Source: Acidobacteriota bacterium
GTDB taxonomy: Bacteria; Acidobacteriota; Terriglobia; Acidiferrales; UBA7541
Assembly: GCA_003224135.1 (NCBI GenBank)
Contig: QHYO01000487.1
Location: forward strand, 1-14,381
DNA: 14,381 nt
Direction: 5' to 3'
Below the pieces are notes generated by a model. That model was not told where the DNA came from and made no database searches. It was given only the letters and a program-made list of their open reading frames with translations. Positions 7,748 through 14,381 of this stretch are shown here, piece after piece. The position numbers and the translations under genes are program-made. Position 1 is the stretch's first letter. The number at the start of each line of letters is the position of its first letter.

Positions 7748-8953
7748 TCAGCCCAGCTTTTCCCGCCCCTCTCGAAGCACGATGCGGCCGCCTCTAACCA
7801 ACTGAAACCGGCGATCGCGCCAGACAGCGCTTTTGCTCAAATAGCTGGCGCACCAAACTGCAAATCCCAGCAAATCGCGTATCGGATAGAGCCACACTTC
7901 TTTTTGTGCGCGTGGGTCGCGCACCACTCCCCAACCGATGACGCACGATTCGAGCAACCGATTGAACGTAGCCGCCAGAAACAAGATTGCGCCAAACAGC
8001 AAATGACCCGTGATCGCGCCGGCTAGAATTCCTAAAATCTCGTAAGGCATTGCAAAAATTAGGCCGGTTCCCAAATGACCCTTTGGTCGGGACCAGCGCG
8101 TCCCCTTGGCCCAACGCACTTGCCTTTCCCACATGCGCCGGAAGGTCATTGGCGGAACAACATGATCGATGACATGCCGCGAAAGCAAAACCCGATATCC
8201 CGCCTTGTGAATAAAATTGCCGGTAACGAAATCGTTGGAAAAATATTCGCCGGTTACCCAGTACCCTCCGATTTTTGCGATGGAGTCTTTCCGCGTTACG
8301 ATCGTTGGCCCGAGTCCAAATTTTATTCCTTCCAACAGATTGGCGGTAAGGACTCCCGCTGTCATCTCTACTGACATGCCAATCGCATCCATCCCTGACC
8401 AGAATCCACCTGCATTCTTCCCGCGGTAAATGCATGTCACCATGCCCACTGCCGGATCGAGCATCGGCGCGACCACCTCTCGCAGATAATTCGGCGCCAC
8501 TTCTACATCGCTATCGCTCGTTACCAGGATGTCGTAGGACGCAACCTCGCTCAAGCGGCTAAACGAATACGCCGGTGGATTGGGCAGTTCCGGCTGGCCT
8601 GTAACCAAAATCGAGCATTTGATATGCGGGTAACGCGAAGCCACTTCCCGGATGACTTCCAGCGCCGCGTCGCTCTCCTCATCCGCCGCAAAAAGTATTT
8701 CGTAATCCGGATAATCCTGGCGAAAAAAGCTCTCGATGTTCTCTCTTAACCGTACTTCCGCGCCGTGAACAGGCTTCAAAAGTGAAACCGGCGGCTGGCG
8801 GTCGTTTTGTTTCGCGAATCGTCGCTGCTCTTCACTCTCACGATGAAACTTTGCCGCCCCAACGAGCGCGAGAACCAGGAAGCTGCAAGAAGAAAGAACG
8901 CCCACGCATGCAACCACCAGCAGTGCAAACCCGATGATATTGATCACTGTCAT
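7748..8953 (-). CDS. HpnI/GT21-like membrane glycosyltransferase (second copy)
   Basis: A paralogue of the adjacent gene, 401 residues with the same layout: N-terminal membrane helix (about 5-33), 'PPVSLLKPVHGAEV', D1 'FAADEESD' (D91), D2 'TSDSDV' (145-150), D3 'FSNDFVTG' (238-245) and 'RQVRW' (277-281), then C-terminal membrane helices. It differs at two points. Where the neighbour has the usual 'NGKVNNL', this one reads 'NPPAYSFSRL' without the lysine, and D3 is 'SND' instead of 'ADD'. This suggests a different substrate or a changed role, possibly as a partner subunit. ATG 8953 follows the TGA of the HAD gene with no gap and has GAGGGG about five bases upstream, so translation is probably coupled. 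Confidence 0.78.
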   Translation of the reverse strand: MTVINIIGFALLVVACVGVLSSCSFLVLALVGAAKFHRESEEQRRFAKQNDRQPPVSLLKPVHGAEVRLRENIESFFRQDYPDYEILFAADEESDAALEVIREVASRYPHIKCSILVTGQPELPNPPAYSFSRLSEVASYDILVTSDSDVEVAPNYLREVVAPMLDPAVGMVTCIYRGKNAGGFWSGMDAIGMSVEMTAGVLTANLLEGIKFGLGPTIVTRKDSIAKIGGYWVTGEYFSNDFVTGNFIHKAGYRVLLSRHVIDHVVPPMTFRRMWERQVRWAKGTRWSRPKGHLGTGLIFAMPYEILGILAGAITGHLLFGAILFLAATFNRLLESCVIGWGVVRDPRAQKEVWLYPIRDLLGFAVWCASYLSKSAVWRDRRFQLVRGGRIVLREGREKLG

Positions 8954-9718
8954 TCAGCCCCTCGGCTGAGGGGCACTGGCACGTGGCGCCGCCTGCTGCG
9001 ATTCGGTAGCACCAACAAGATCTTTGAAGTGGCGCGTTGCGTCGTCAGGAAAGTCCGAAATCAGATCGTTGGCGCCTGCTTCGGCGAGCTCGAACAATCG
9101 CGCTGAAGGTGCATACCCTGCGCATCTCATCCCCGCCGCTCGCGCTGCCAGGACGCCCGCCACTGAGTCTTCCACCACGACGCACTGCCTGGCCTTTACG
9201 CCCATTCTTACCGCCGCGAGTAGAAAAATATCCGGTGCTGGCTTTGGAGCACCAGGCTCTTCGCCGGTAACAATCACGGAAAAATGTTTCGTAATTCCAA
9301 AGTGCTCGAGCGATTCATGCGCCCGGACGCGCCCAGCGGAAGTTGCAAGCGCACACAGGATTCCGTCCGCATTCAATTGCGAAAGGACTCTCAGAATTCC
9401 AGGTTTTGCATGCAACTTATTTCTGGCGATCGCATACAAATCATCCTTGCGTCGGCCCAATCTTTCCATTTCCGAAAGCTCAATCGAACCAAGGTAGTGC
9501 CGCAGAATCTCTCGCCGCGGATGCCCCGCATACAGGAAATCCAGATTGAGACTCGCTGAATCAATCCCTTGTTCGACGAGCAGCGTTTTCCACGCGGCCT
9601 CATGAATGGGATGGCTGTCGGCCACCACGCCATCCAGGTCAAAAATGACCGCTTCGAGCGTGGCACCGTGAATGGAGCTTCCTGCTGAGTTTAGTTGAAC
9701 CTCGTGGCTATTCGGCAT
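8954..9718 (-). CDS. HAD-superfamily phosphatase, beta-phosphoglucomutase type
   Basis: A cytoplasmic HAD hydrolase of 254 residues with all four motifs: I 'FDLDGVVADS' (nucleophile D27, acid D29), II 'ATSAG' (T126/S127), III K159 in 'GAPKPAPDIF' and IV 'VVEDSVAG' (E183, D184). The helical cap between motifs I and II marks subfamily I (PGM/Gph-like). Family members act on sugar phosphates as mutases or phosphatases. The position directly after gmhA (11-bp overlap, ATG inside the gmhA end) in a set with hddA and hddC suggests it removes the 7-phosphate from heptose 1,7-bisphosphate, a step normally done by GmhB, which belongs to a different HAD subfamily. That role is inferred from context only. 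The 22-residue leader before the first strand is uncertain; a later start is possible. Confidence 0.75.
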   Translation of the reverse strand: MPNSHEVQLNSAGSSIHGATLEAVIFDLDGVVADSHPIHEAAWKTLLVEQGIDSASLNLDFLYAGHPRREILRHYLGSIELSEMERLGRRKDDLYAIARNKLHAKPGILRVLSQLNADGILCALATSAGRVRAHESLEHFGITKHFSVIVTGEEPGAPKPAPDIFLLAAVRMGVKARQCVVVEDSVAGVLAARAAGMRCAGYAPSARLFELAEAGANDLISDFPDDATRHFKDLVGATESQQAAPRASAPQPRG

Positions 9719-10319
9719 TGTTAAGCATCATGCGCTGGCGAATCGCCAGAAAGATGGCATGCGTGGCGCAAAGATGTGCATCTTCGATGTGTTGCATGCT
9801 GTCAGATGGCACGATGAGGCACAAATCGGCAAGCGTTTTAGCGCGGCCACCCGCAAATCCAGTGAGAACCAGCGTTTGCACTCCCAATCGCCGCCCTGCT
9901 TCCAATCCTCGAATGACATTCGGCGAATTTCCACTCCCCGAAATTGCCAGCGCAATATCGCCTTTTTCGGCAAGACTCTCCAGTTGCTCGGAAAAAATCT
10001 CTTCGTAAGCTTTGTCGTTTGCCCAGGCCGTAATCAACGCGACGTTGTCCGTCAGCGCGATCGTCTTCAAACGCTTCGCGCGTCCTGCGACTGTTCCCTT
10101 CCCGATATCACATGCGAAGTGTGAAGCCAGCGCCGCGCTACCTCCGTTACCGAATACGAACAGCGTCCGGCCCTCCTCATACCCGCGCCAGATCACATCG
10201 ATCACACCGTCCACGACCTGGTGATCGAGATGCGCCAGGACGTCCTGCACAGCCAAAAGATAGTCTTTGGCCGCAAGGGACGGCGCAGCTGCGATGGCGG
10301 TTGTCTTTACATTTTTCAC
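9708..10319 (-). CDS. gmhA: Sedoheptulose-7-phosphate isomerase (GmhA-like SIS protein)
   Basis: A cytoplasmic SIS-domain isomerase of 203 residues, predicted to convert sedoheptulose 7-phosphate to D-glycero-D-manno-heptose 7-phosphate, the first step of ADP- and GDP-heptose synthesis. The sugar-phosphate loop 'FGNGGSAALASHF' (56-68), the 'ISGSGNS' loop (126-132) and the C-terminal 'QHIEDAH' (176-182) with the conserved His are present. The catalytic Glu of E. coli GmhA (second Glu of 'HFAEEL') aligns with Asp71 in 'HFACDI', a conservative but unusual change. DiaA-type SIS proteins are related, but kinase and nucleotidyltransferase neighbours favour GmhA. The start is GTG 10319, about 25 bp downstream of a predicted transcription start; no better ATG is available. 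Confidence 0.82.
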   Translation of the reverse strand: MKNVKTTAIAAAPSLAAKDYLLAVQDVLAHLDHQVVDGVIDVIWRGYEEGRTLFVFGNGGSAALASHFACDIGKGTVAGRAKRLKTIALTDNVALITAWANDKAYEEIFSEQLESLAEKGDIALAISGSGNSPNVIRGLEAGRRLGVQTLVLTGFAGGRAKTLADLCLIVPSDSMQHIEDAHLCATHAIFLAIRQRMMLNNAE

Positions 10320-10351
10320 AGGAAATCCCAGCGAACGAGCTGACTTAATCG

Positions 10352-10380
10352 ATTATATACTGGCCCTGCCGACCTCACAA
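10352..10380 (-). promoter_or_regulatory. Sigma-70-type promoter upstream of gmhA
   Basis: On the minus strand TTGTGA (10375-10380; 4 of 6 consensus bases) and TATAAT (10352-10357; perfect) are separated by 17 bp. Initiation would fall near 10345 and give a leader of about 26 nt before GTG 10319. It occupies the only large gap (88 bp) in the cluster. It would let gmhA, the HAD gene and both GT21 genes be transcribed apart from hddC-hddA, or be boosted relative to them. Confidence 0.6.
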
Positions 10381-10407
10381 CGCGGCGCGAATCGCGTTTC
10401 GTTGCAG

Positions 10408-11376
10408 TTATCGGGGAGGCCCACCCGTTTGGCCGACCAGTTGCCCATTCTGCCCGTCATTATGTAGCACCTGTGAGCCTTCTGTCGTCAGCGCAAAAGG
10501 CATCTCCCGCAGCGCCACGAGCGCCGCTCGCACCTGCTGCTGCTTCTCCGGACGACAGCTCAACAATAAAAATCCGCCGGCTCCCGCTCCAAGGAGCTTG
10601 CCGCCCGCCGCTCCCGCCTCACGAGCAAGACGATAATTCGATTCCACCACGTCGTTCGTGATACCGCTCGCAAGTCCACGCTTAAGCTGCCATCCCTGGT
10701 CGAGGATCGCCAATTCAACCATCTGTCCTACCCTGCGAAATTTCTCTTCGTCCGCCATATTGCGCGCCTGCTCCGTCAAAATCGAAGCCGCGGGCCTTTC
10801 CTGGCCGATATAAAAAAGCATCAGCCGTCCAGAAAGTTCTTCCCGAGTTTTTTCAGAACATTTCACAGCATGCACGTCCACGCCTCCGTCCGGCTGAAAT
10901 CGAATGAAGTTCAATCCGCCGTACGCCGCGGCAAATTGGTCTTGTTTACCAATGGGCGCGGCAACTCGCTCAAGCTCAATCTCGCATGCTGCCGTCGCCA
11001 GCTCGTGTGCGCTGGGACTTCTGCCGGTCCTCACATAGAGCGCATGCAAGAGCCCAACTGTAAATGCGCTGCTCGAGCCCATGCCGGTGCCCGCGGGCAC
11101 ATCCGCGAAGCTGGCGATCTCCATGCCGCGCTCGATGCCCACAAGATTCAGGCACTCTCGTACCAGGGGATGCTCAATTTCCGAAACGCTTGAGACGTCC
11201 TCCGTGCGCGAATACTTGATTCGAATCTTGTCGTGAAAATATGGATGTAGCGCGATGTACATCGCCTTGTCGATCGTGGAGCTGAGCACAGCTCCGCCGC
11301 TTCGGCGGTAATACTCAGGCAGGTCGCTGCCGCCACCAGCAAAGCTCACCCGAAATGAAGTTTTCGTCAGTATCAT
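10408..11376 (-). CDS. hddA: D-glycero-D-manno-heptose 7-phosphate kinase (HddA-like GHMP kinase)
   Basis: A GHMP-family sugar kinase of 322 residues, predicted to phosphorylate C1 of heptose 7-phosphate to alpha-heptose 1,7-bisphosphate in the GDP-heptose branch. The N-terminus 'TSFRVSFAGGGSDLPEYY' (6-23) is the substrate-side motif of the HddA/FGGY-unrelated kinase group. 'PAGTGMGSSSAF' (94-105) is the GHMP phosphate-binding loop, 'GKQDQ' (143-147) carries the catalytic Asp, and 'GGKLLGAGAGGFL' (258-270) is motif 3. Length fits the family. ATG 11376 overlaps the hddC stop by four bases (ATGA), so translation is coupled. The last 20 or so residues are polar and family-atypical. Fucokinase-like or galactokinase-like activity is an alternative, made less likely by the gmhA and hddC neighbours. 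Confidence 0.82.
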   Translation of the reverse strand: MILTKTSFRVSFAGGGSDLPEYYRRSGGAVLSSTIDKAMYIALHPYFHDKIRIKYSRTEDVSSVSEIEHPLVRECLNLVGIERGMEIASFADVPAGTGMGSSSAFTVGLLHALYVRTGRSPSAHELATAACEIELERVAAPIGKQDQFAAAYGGLNFIRFQPDGGVDVHAVKCSEKTREELSGRLMLFYIGQERPAASILTEQARNMADEEKFRRVGQMVELAILDQGWQLKRGLASGITNDVVESNYRLAREAGAAGGKLLGAGAGGFLLLSCRPEKQQQVRAALVALREMPFALTTEGSQVLHNDGQNGQLVGQTGGPPR

Positions 11377-12116
11377 GCAAGTTTTTCTTCGAGTGCAGCC
11401 AATCCGGTTGGGCTACCCATGTCATAAAAGGGTTCTGTCGTCACCCACGCTCGCATCTCGCCTTGCGCAATTAGTTGCGGATAAATCTCCTCTTCCAGTG
11501 AACATTTCCGCTCTGCAGGAAGCCGCGCGAGAATCTTTTTCTTCAGTACGATCACGCCCGCATCAATGTGGCTTAGCCCTTCAGAATTTCGTTTGCGGTA
11601 CGCAGTCACCACTCCGTCCTGGCTCACACCTAAATTGGCGGGCAGCAGGCTCGCCGGAACCTCCTGCGAAGCCGTTTCCGGCTTCCCATAAGCCACAATC
11701 AGCGCCGTGCAATCCGCTTCCTGAAAATCTTGCAGCAACGCAGCGTAATCAATCGCAATATACGTATCGCCATTCACGAGCACAAAATAATCTCGTAGCT
11801 GCGCTTCTGCATTCTTCAAGGCTCCCCCGGTGCCTAAGGGAGACGGTTCAAATGAGTATGAAATGCGGCAACCAAATTTGTCGCCGTCACCAAAGTATTG
11901 CTGAATCTGGTCGCCTAAATAAGCCACGAGCAGCAGCGCACGCCCAATTCCGCCGTGAGTCAGCAATTCCAACTGGTGTTGCAAGAAAGGTTTCCCTCTA
12001 ACCGCTATCATCGGTTTAGGAATCGTTTCCGTAATTGGACGCATCCGCGTGCCCAGCCCACCAGCGAGAATCACGGCTTGCGTGCCGGACTGCCGGCTTC
12101 TCATCGCTGAATTCAT
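11373..12116 (-). CDS. hddC: Heptose 1-phosphate guanylyltransferase (HddC-like nucleotidyltransferase)
   Basis: A nucleotidyltransferase of the glucose-1-phosphate thymidylyltransferase fold, 247 residues, predicted to join D-glycero-alpha-D-manno-heptose 1-phosphate to GTP, giving GDP-heptose. Visible are the nucleotide loop 'AGGLGTRMRPITETIPKPM' (18-36) with Arg24 and Lys34, 'PLGTGGAL' (93-100), and the metal-binding Asp in 'VNGDTY' (114-119), with 'DAGVIVLKK' and 'FYDMGSP' later. The nucleotide and sugar preference cannot be read from motifs; GTP and heptose are inferred from the adjacent hddA and gmhA. A dTTP- or CTP-using enzyme remains possible. ATG 12116 overlaps the upstream glycosyltransferase stop by four bases; Met5 is an alternative start. 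Confidence 0.8.
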   Translation of the reverse strand: MNSAMRSRQSGTQAVILAGGLGTRMRPITETIPKPMIAVRGKPFLQHQLELLTHGGIGRALLLVAYLGDQIQQYFGDGDKFGCRISYSFEPSPLGTGGALKNAEAQLRDYFVLVNGDTYIAIDYAALLQDFQEADCTALIVAYGKPETASQEVPASLLPANLGVSQDGVVTAYRKRNSEGLSHIDAGVIVLKKKILARLPAERKCSLEEEIYPQLIAQGEMRAWVTTEPFYDMGSPTGLAALEEKLA

Positions 12117-13990
12117 TTCTTCGCCAAAAACCGATTCGCGATGGCTGCATTTATCGAGGAGGTGTCCTCGCTGCTCCGCAGCGGCTGCTGTGCTGGCCGG
12201 TTGCTGTAAGCAGCTTTACCGCCGCTTTCCGCAATCAAGTATCTTCCACCTGCAGGCAGCCATTTCTCCGCGTCGGACCGCTTCTCCGATGGCACAAAAA
12301 GGAAAACCCGCTGCGCTCCCTGCCAGATCGGCAAAAATTCTTCATCCTTACAGAAAATCGGCGGCGCGTCAGGATACTGCGAACCCGGCAGCAAATTGTT
12401 GTATCTTCCATTCCAGATCAGCAGCCTGCGTCCCGTGTAGAATCCCACACTCGAACTCGCGTCAAACTCGCCGTAAATCGCCAGCACATCCTCGCCCTTG
12501 ATTTGCACGCGTACTTTTTCCACCAGTGACTTTGACGAAAGGTACGGCCCAAACACGCCCAAGGCAATGTTCGCCGCAAAAAAGAACAATGCCATCGTCG
12601 CCGCCATCGTCAACGTCGCCGCAATTGCTCTATTTCTGCGCCGCAGCCACCACGACAAACCCAGGCCCACCAAAAACGCCACCGCCGCCATTGCCGCCGG
12701 CAGTCGCAGCACTGCGAACGCTTGTGGCGTCAAATCCAAAAAATGCGCCATGGAAACCCGGTAGACATCCTGCTCTTGCCGTTCGAGCAGCGACGATATA
12801 TCTCCGTGCACCTCGACCTTCGCGGAGATCACCAGCATCGTGATCAGCACCCCCGCCAGCAAAACCCCCACCGCCGCCAAAGCTGCTTGAATGTACTTGA
12901 TCCACCTCAGGCCTTCTTCTTCCGCGCGCGCCAATCCAATTCCCAGCAGCATCGCGATCGCCGGCCATGCGCCGAAACTGTAATACTCCATCCGCGAACC
13001 GAACGTCAGCGAGAAAAACAGAAGAATGAATCCGCCCCACAACGCAAGCAAAAGCTTCACCTGTTGTGGCGCCTCCAGATTTTTCCACGTCCGTACGGGC
13101 GGAAACCCTTTGCACACGGCCATCAGAAAAATACTCCACGGGAATAACCAGATCAGGTGTGCGCCCAGCCACAACCACAGCGGGACAGCCTCATAGTCCG
13201 GAGGAAACCGTGTTCCTACTGCTCGCTTGAAGTGCTCATTGATGAAGTACGACCAGAAAAACGTTTTCGCGCGCAAGCTCGCCAGCAGGTGCCACGGCGT
13301 CGCCACAACAAGAAAAATCAGCGTGCTCGATACCAGGTGCATCTCGCCCAGCCGCTTCCATGCTCTCGTCGCAATCACAAACAGCACAATGATCCCGACT
13401 GGAAAAATCACGCCTACCAACCCTCGCGTAAGCATCGCCAGCGCGGACATCACTGCCGCGCCCCAATACGCTATCCGCGGCGGCAACGATCCGGTCCATC
13501 CGCGAAGGAAGAAATAAAAGACCGCCGTAAACTCCAGCGCGTAAATTCCTTCCGGAATCATGATTCGCGTGAATAGAAAAAATCCCGCGCCGGTCAACAC
13601 CGCCAGCGCGCTGTACAACCCTGCCCGCACGCCAAAAAATCGCCGTGCAAATTCATTCACCAGCAGCGCCAGCCCGATCATCGCCAGCGCCACCGGCAGC
13701 CGCGTCGCGAATTCGTTCACGCCCAGCACAGCGTAGCTAGCCGCGACTGCCCAATAATGCAGCGGTGCCTTCATCAGGTACCGAATCCCGTTCATGTAAA
13801 GGATCACCCAGTCGTGCCGCTGCAAGATCTCGCGCGCCACCACTGCATGCGACGCATCCGCATCGTCCAACAAACCGGGAAATCCCGCATTGCCGAGGTA
13901 AATCACGCAGCCAAAGAACAGCGCGATCAGCGCCCCGGCTTTCCGGGTCAGCCAACCTGCTTGCTCTTCTGCTTTTATAGTGGAATTCAT
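12113..13990 (-). CDS. GT39/ArnT-like polyprenyl-phosphate-sugar glycosyltransferase
   Basis: A polytopic inner-membrane protein of 625 residues with about twelve hydrophobic helices and a soluble C-terminal part of roughly 140 residues, the layout of ArnT/PMT-type (GT39/GT83) enzymes. These transfer a sugar from an undecaprenyl-phosphate carrier to lipid A, a glycan or protein on the periplasmic face. The first loop holds the acidic pair D42-D43 in 'GLLDDADASHAVVAREIL' and 'YLMKAPLHYW', matching ArnT's Asp motif and 'KPPLxYW'. Later 'TRGLVGVIFP' and 'TPWHLL' also fit. I chose ATG 13990; the frame is open to a TTG at 14029, but that would overlap the upstream gene. The transporter before it resembles ArnE/ArnF, which supply ArnT. 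The sugar and acceptor are unknown. Confidence 0.8.
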   Translation of the reverse strand: MNSTIKAEEQAGWLTRKAGALIALFFGCVIYLGNAGFPGLLDDADASHAVVAREILQRHDWVILYMNGIRYLMKAPLHYWAVAASYAVLGVNEFATRLPVALAMIGLALLVNEFARRFFGVRAGLYSALAVLTGAGFFLFTRIMIPEGIYALEFTAVFYFFLRGWTGSLPPRIAYWGAAVMSALAMLTRGLVGVIFPVGIIVLFVIATRAWKRLGEMHLVSSTLIFLVVATPWHLLASLRAKTFFWSYFINEHFKRAVGTRFPPDYEAVPLWLWLGAHLIWLFPWSIFLMAVCKGFPPVRTWKNLEAPQQVKLLLALWGGFILLFFSLTFGSRMEYYSFGAWPAIAMLLGIGLARAEEEGLRWIKYIQAALAAVGVLLAGVLITMLVISAKVEVHGDISSLLERQEQDVYRVSMAHFLDLTPQAFAVLRLPAAMAAVAFLVGLGLSWWLRRRNRAIAATLTMAATMALFFFAANIALGVFGPYLSSKSLVEKVRVQIKGEDVLAIYGEFDASSSVGFYTGRRLLIWNGRYNNLLPGSQYPDAPPIFCKDEEFLPIWQGAQRVFLFVPSEKRSDAEKWLPAGGRYLIAESGGKAAYSNRPAQQPLRSSEDTSSINAAIANRFLAKK

Positions 13991-14015
13991 CAACAGGAAG
14001 TTCGAAACATCCGTT

Positions 14016-14381
14016 TCAACCAATCGCAACCAGGGCGACTCCTGCGCAAACCAGGATTACTCCAGCCCAGCGCGCCGCGTTCACTTCTTCTTTCAAAATA
14101 TATTTCGCGCCCAGCGTCCCCACCACGTAACTCAACGCCGAGGCCGGAATCACGAAGCTGATCGGTTGCCACGACAACAGCACCAGCAGCGCATAAAACG
14201 ATGCCGCCATCAGCGGAATCGCCACCCAGAACCACCCATTGCACACCGCGCGCCCCAGAAAAATTAGCAACGCCTTTGGCCGTAGCCGCGCCGGCTCGCC
14301 CGTCGCCTTCATCCCATAGGTCATCGCAATTTCGCCGCCCGTGCTTCCGCAGATCAGCACCGCCAGCAATAAAATTGTGCC
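14016..14381 (-). CDS. ArnE/EmrE-like small transporter of the DMT superfamily (5' end outside window)
   Basis: At least 121 residues; the frame is open through the window end. Four hydrophobic helices are visible, with 'GEIAMTYGMKATG' near the start, like the helix-1 Glu motif of SMR proteins, and a last half 'FVIPASALSYVVGTLGAKYI' followed by 'WAGVILVCAGVALVAIG'. Half-size DMT proteins include SMR multidrug exporters and ArnE/ArnF, which flip undecaprenyl-phosphate-aminoarabinose. The order here, directly before an ArnT-like enzyme with a 25-bp gap, favours a lipid-linked sugar flippase. Such flippases often work as heterodimers, so a partner gene may lie just outside the window. Drug export cannot be excluded. 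Confidence 0.65.
   Translation of the reverse strand, partial: GTILLLAVLICGSTGGEIAMTYGMKATGEPARLRPKALLIFLGRAVCNGWFWVAIPLMAASFYALLVLLSWQPISFVIPASALSYVVGTLGAKYILKEEVNAARWAGVILVCAGVALVAIG

Noticed and set aside
12498..13576. Several plus-strand frames of 90-140 codons opposite the GT39 gene
   Set aside because: Low-complexity, basic or proline-rich translations typical of antisense shadows of a GC-rich membrane-protein gene.
1..14381. CRISPR array or inverted-repeat-bounded insertion sequence
   Set aside because: No regularly spaced repeats and no transposase gene or matching terminal inverted repeats were seen by eye on either strand.

Overview
The window reads as a chromosomal segment of a soil-type Acidobacteriota bacterium. 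The grounds are family resemblance seen by eye: a giant Oar-like TonB-dependent receptor with an N-terminal carboxypeptidase-regulatory domain, a TPR protein with the 'DPDLK.L...PEF' ending common in that phylum, and HpnI/GT21-like membrane glycosyltransferases. No search was run, so the phylum is an inference.

Left part (1-6377), an eroded accessory region. It opens with the C-terminal end of a TPR protein (1-579). About 1.2 kb without an intact gene follows, holding a frameshifted excisionase-type helix-turn-helix gene (1055-1254). Next is a TonB-dependent receptor gene (1845-5011) that has a complete beta-barrel end but a damaged start and an internal frameshift. A tRNA-Gln(CTG) gene lies on the minus strand at 5137-5211. 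Its 3' end, from the T-loop to the encoded CCA, is repeated in direct orientation at 814-834 (20 of 21 bases), which is how an integrative element using a tRNA attachment site leaves its ends. A frameshifted tyrosine-recombinase fragment (5225-5611) lies on the other side of the tRNA. A membrane-protein remnant without proper ends (5700-6377) follows.

Right part (6449-14381), a compact minus-strand gene set. In transcription order it encodes an ArnE/EmrE-like half-size transporter (cut by the window end), a GT39/ArnT-like membrane glycosyltransferase, an HddC-like guanylyltransferase, an HddA-like heptose-7-phosphate kinase, a GmhA-like sedoheptulose-7-phosphate isomerase, a beta-phosphoglucomutase-type HAD phosphatase and two GT21/HpnI-like glycosyltransferases. 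Most junctions overlap or abut. The one larger gap (88 bp, before gmhA) contains a good sigma-70-type promoter. GmhA, HddA and HddC, with a phosphatase, make up the known route to GDP-D-glycero-alpha-D-manno-heptose. The HAD protein is the only phosphatase candidate here and may stand in for GmhB. Together with the membrane glycosyltransferases and the transporter, the cluster probably builds a heptose-containing surface glycan or glycolipid, possibly hopanoid- or lipid A-linked. The acceptor cannot be read from the sequence.
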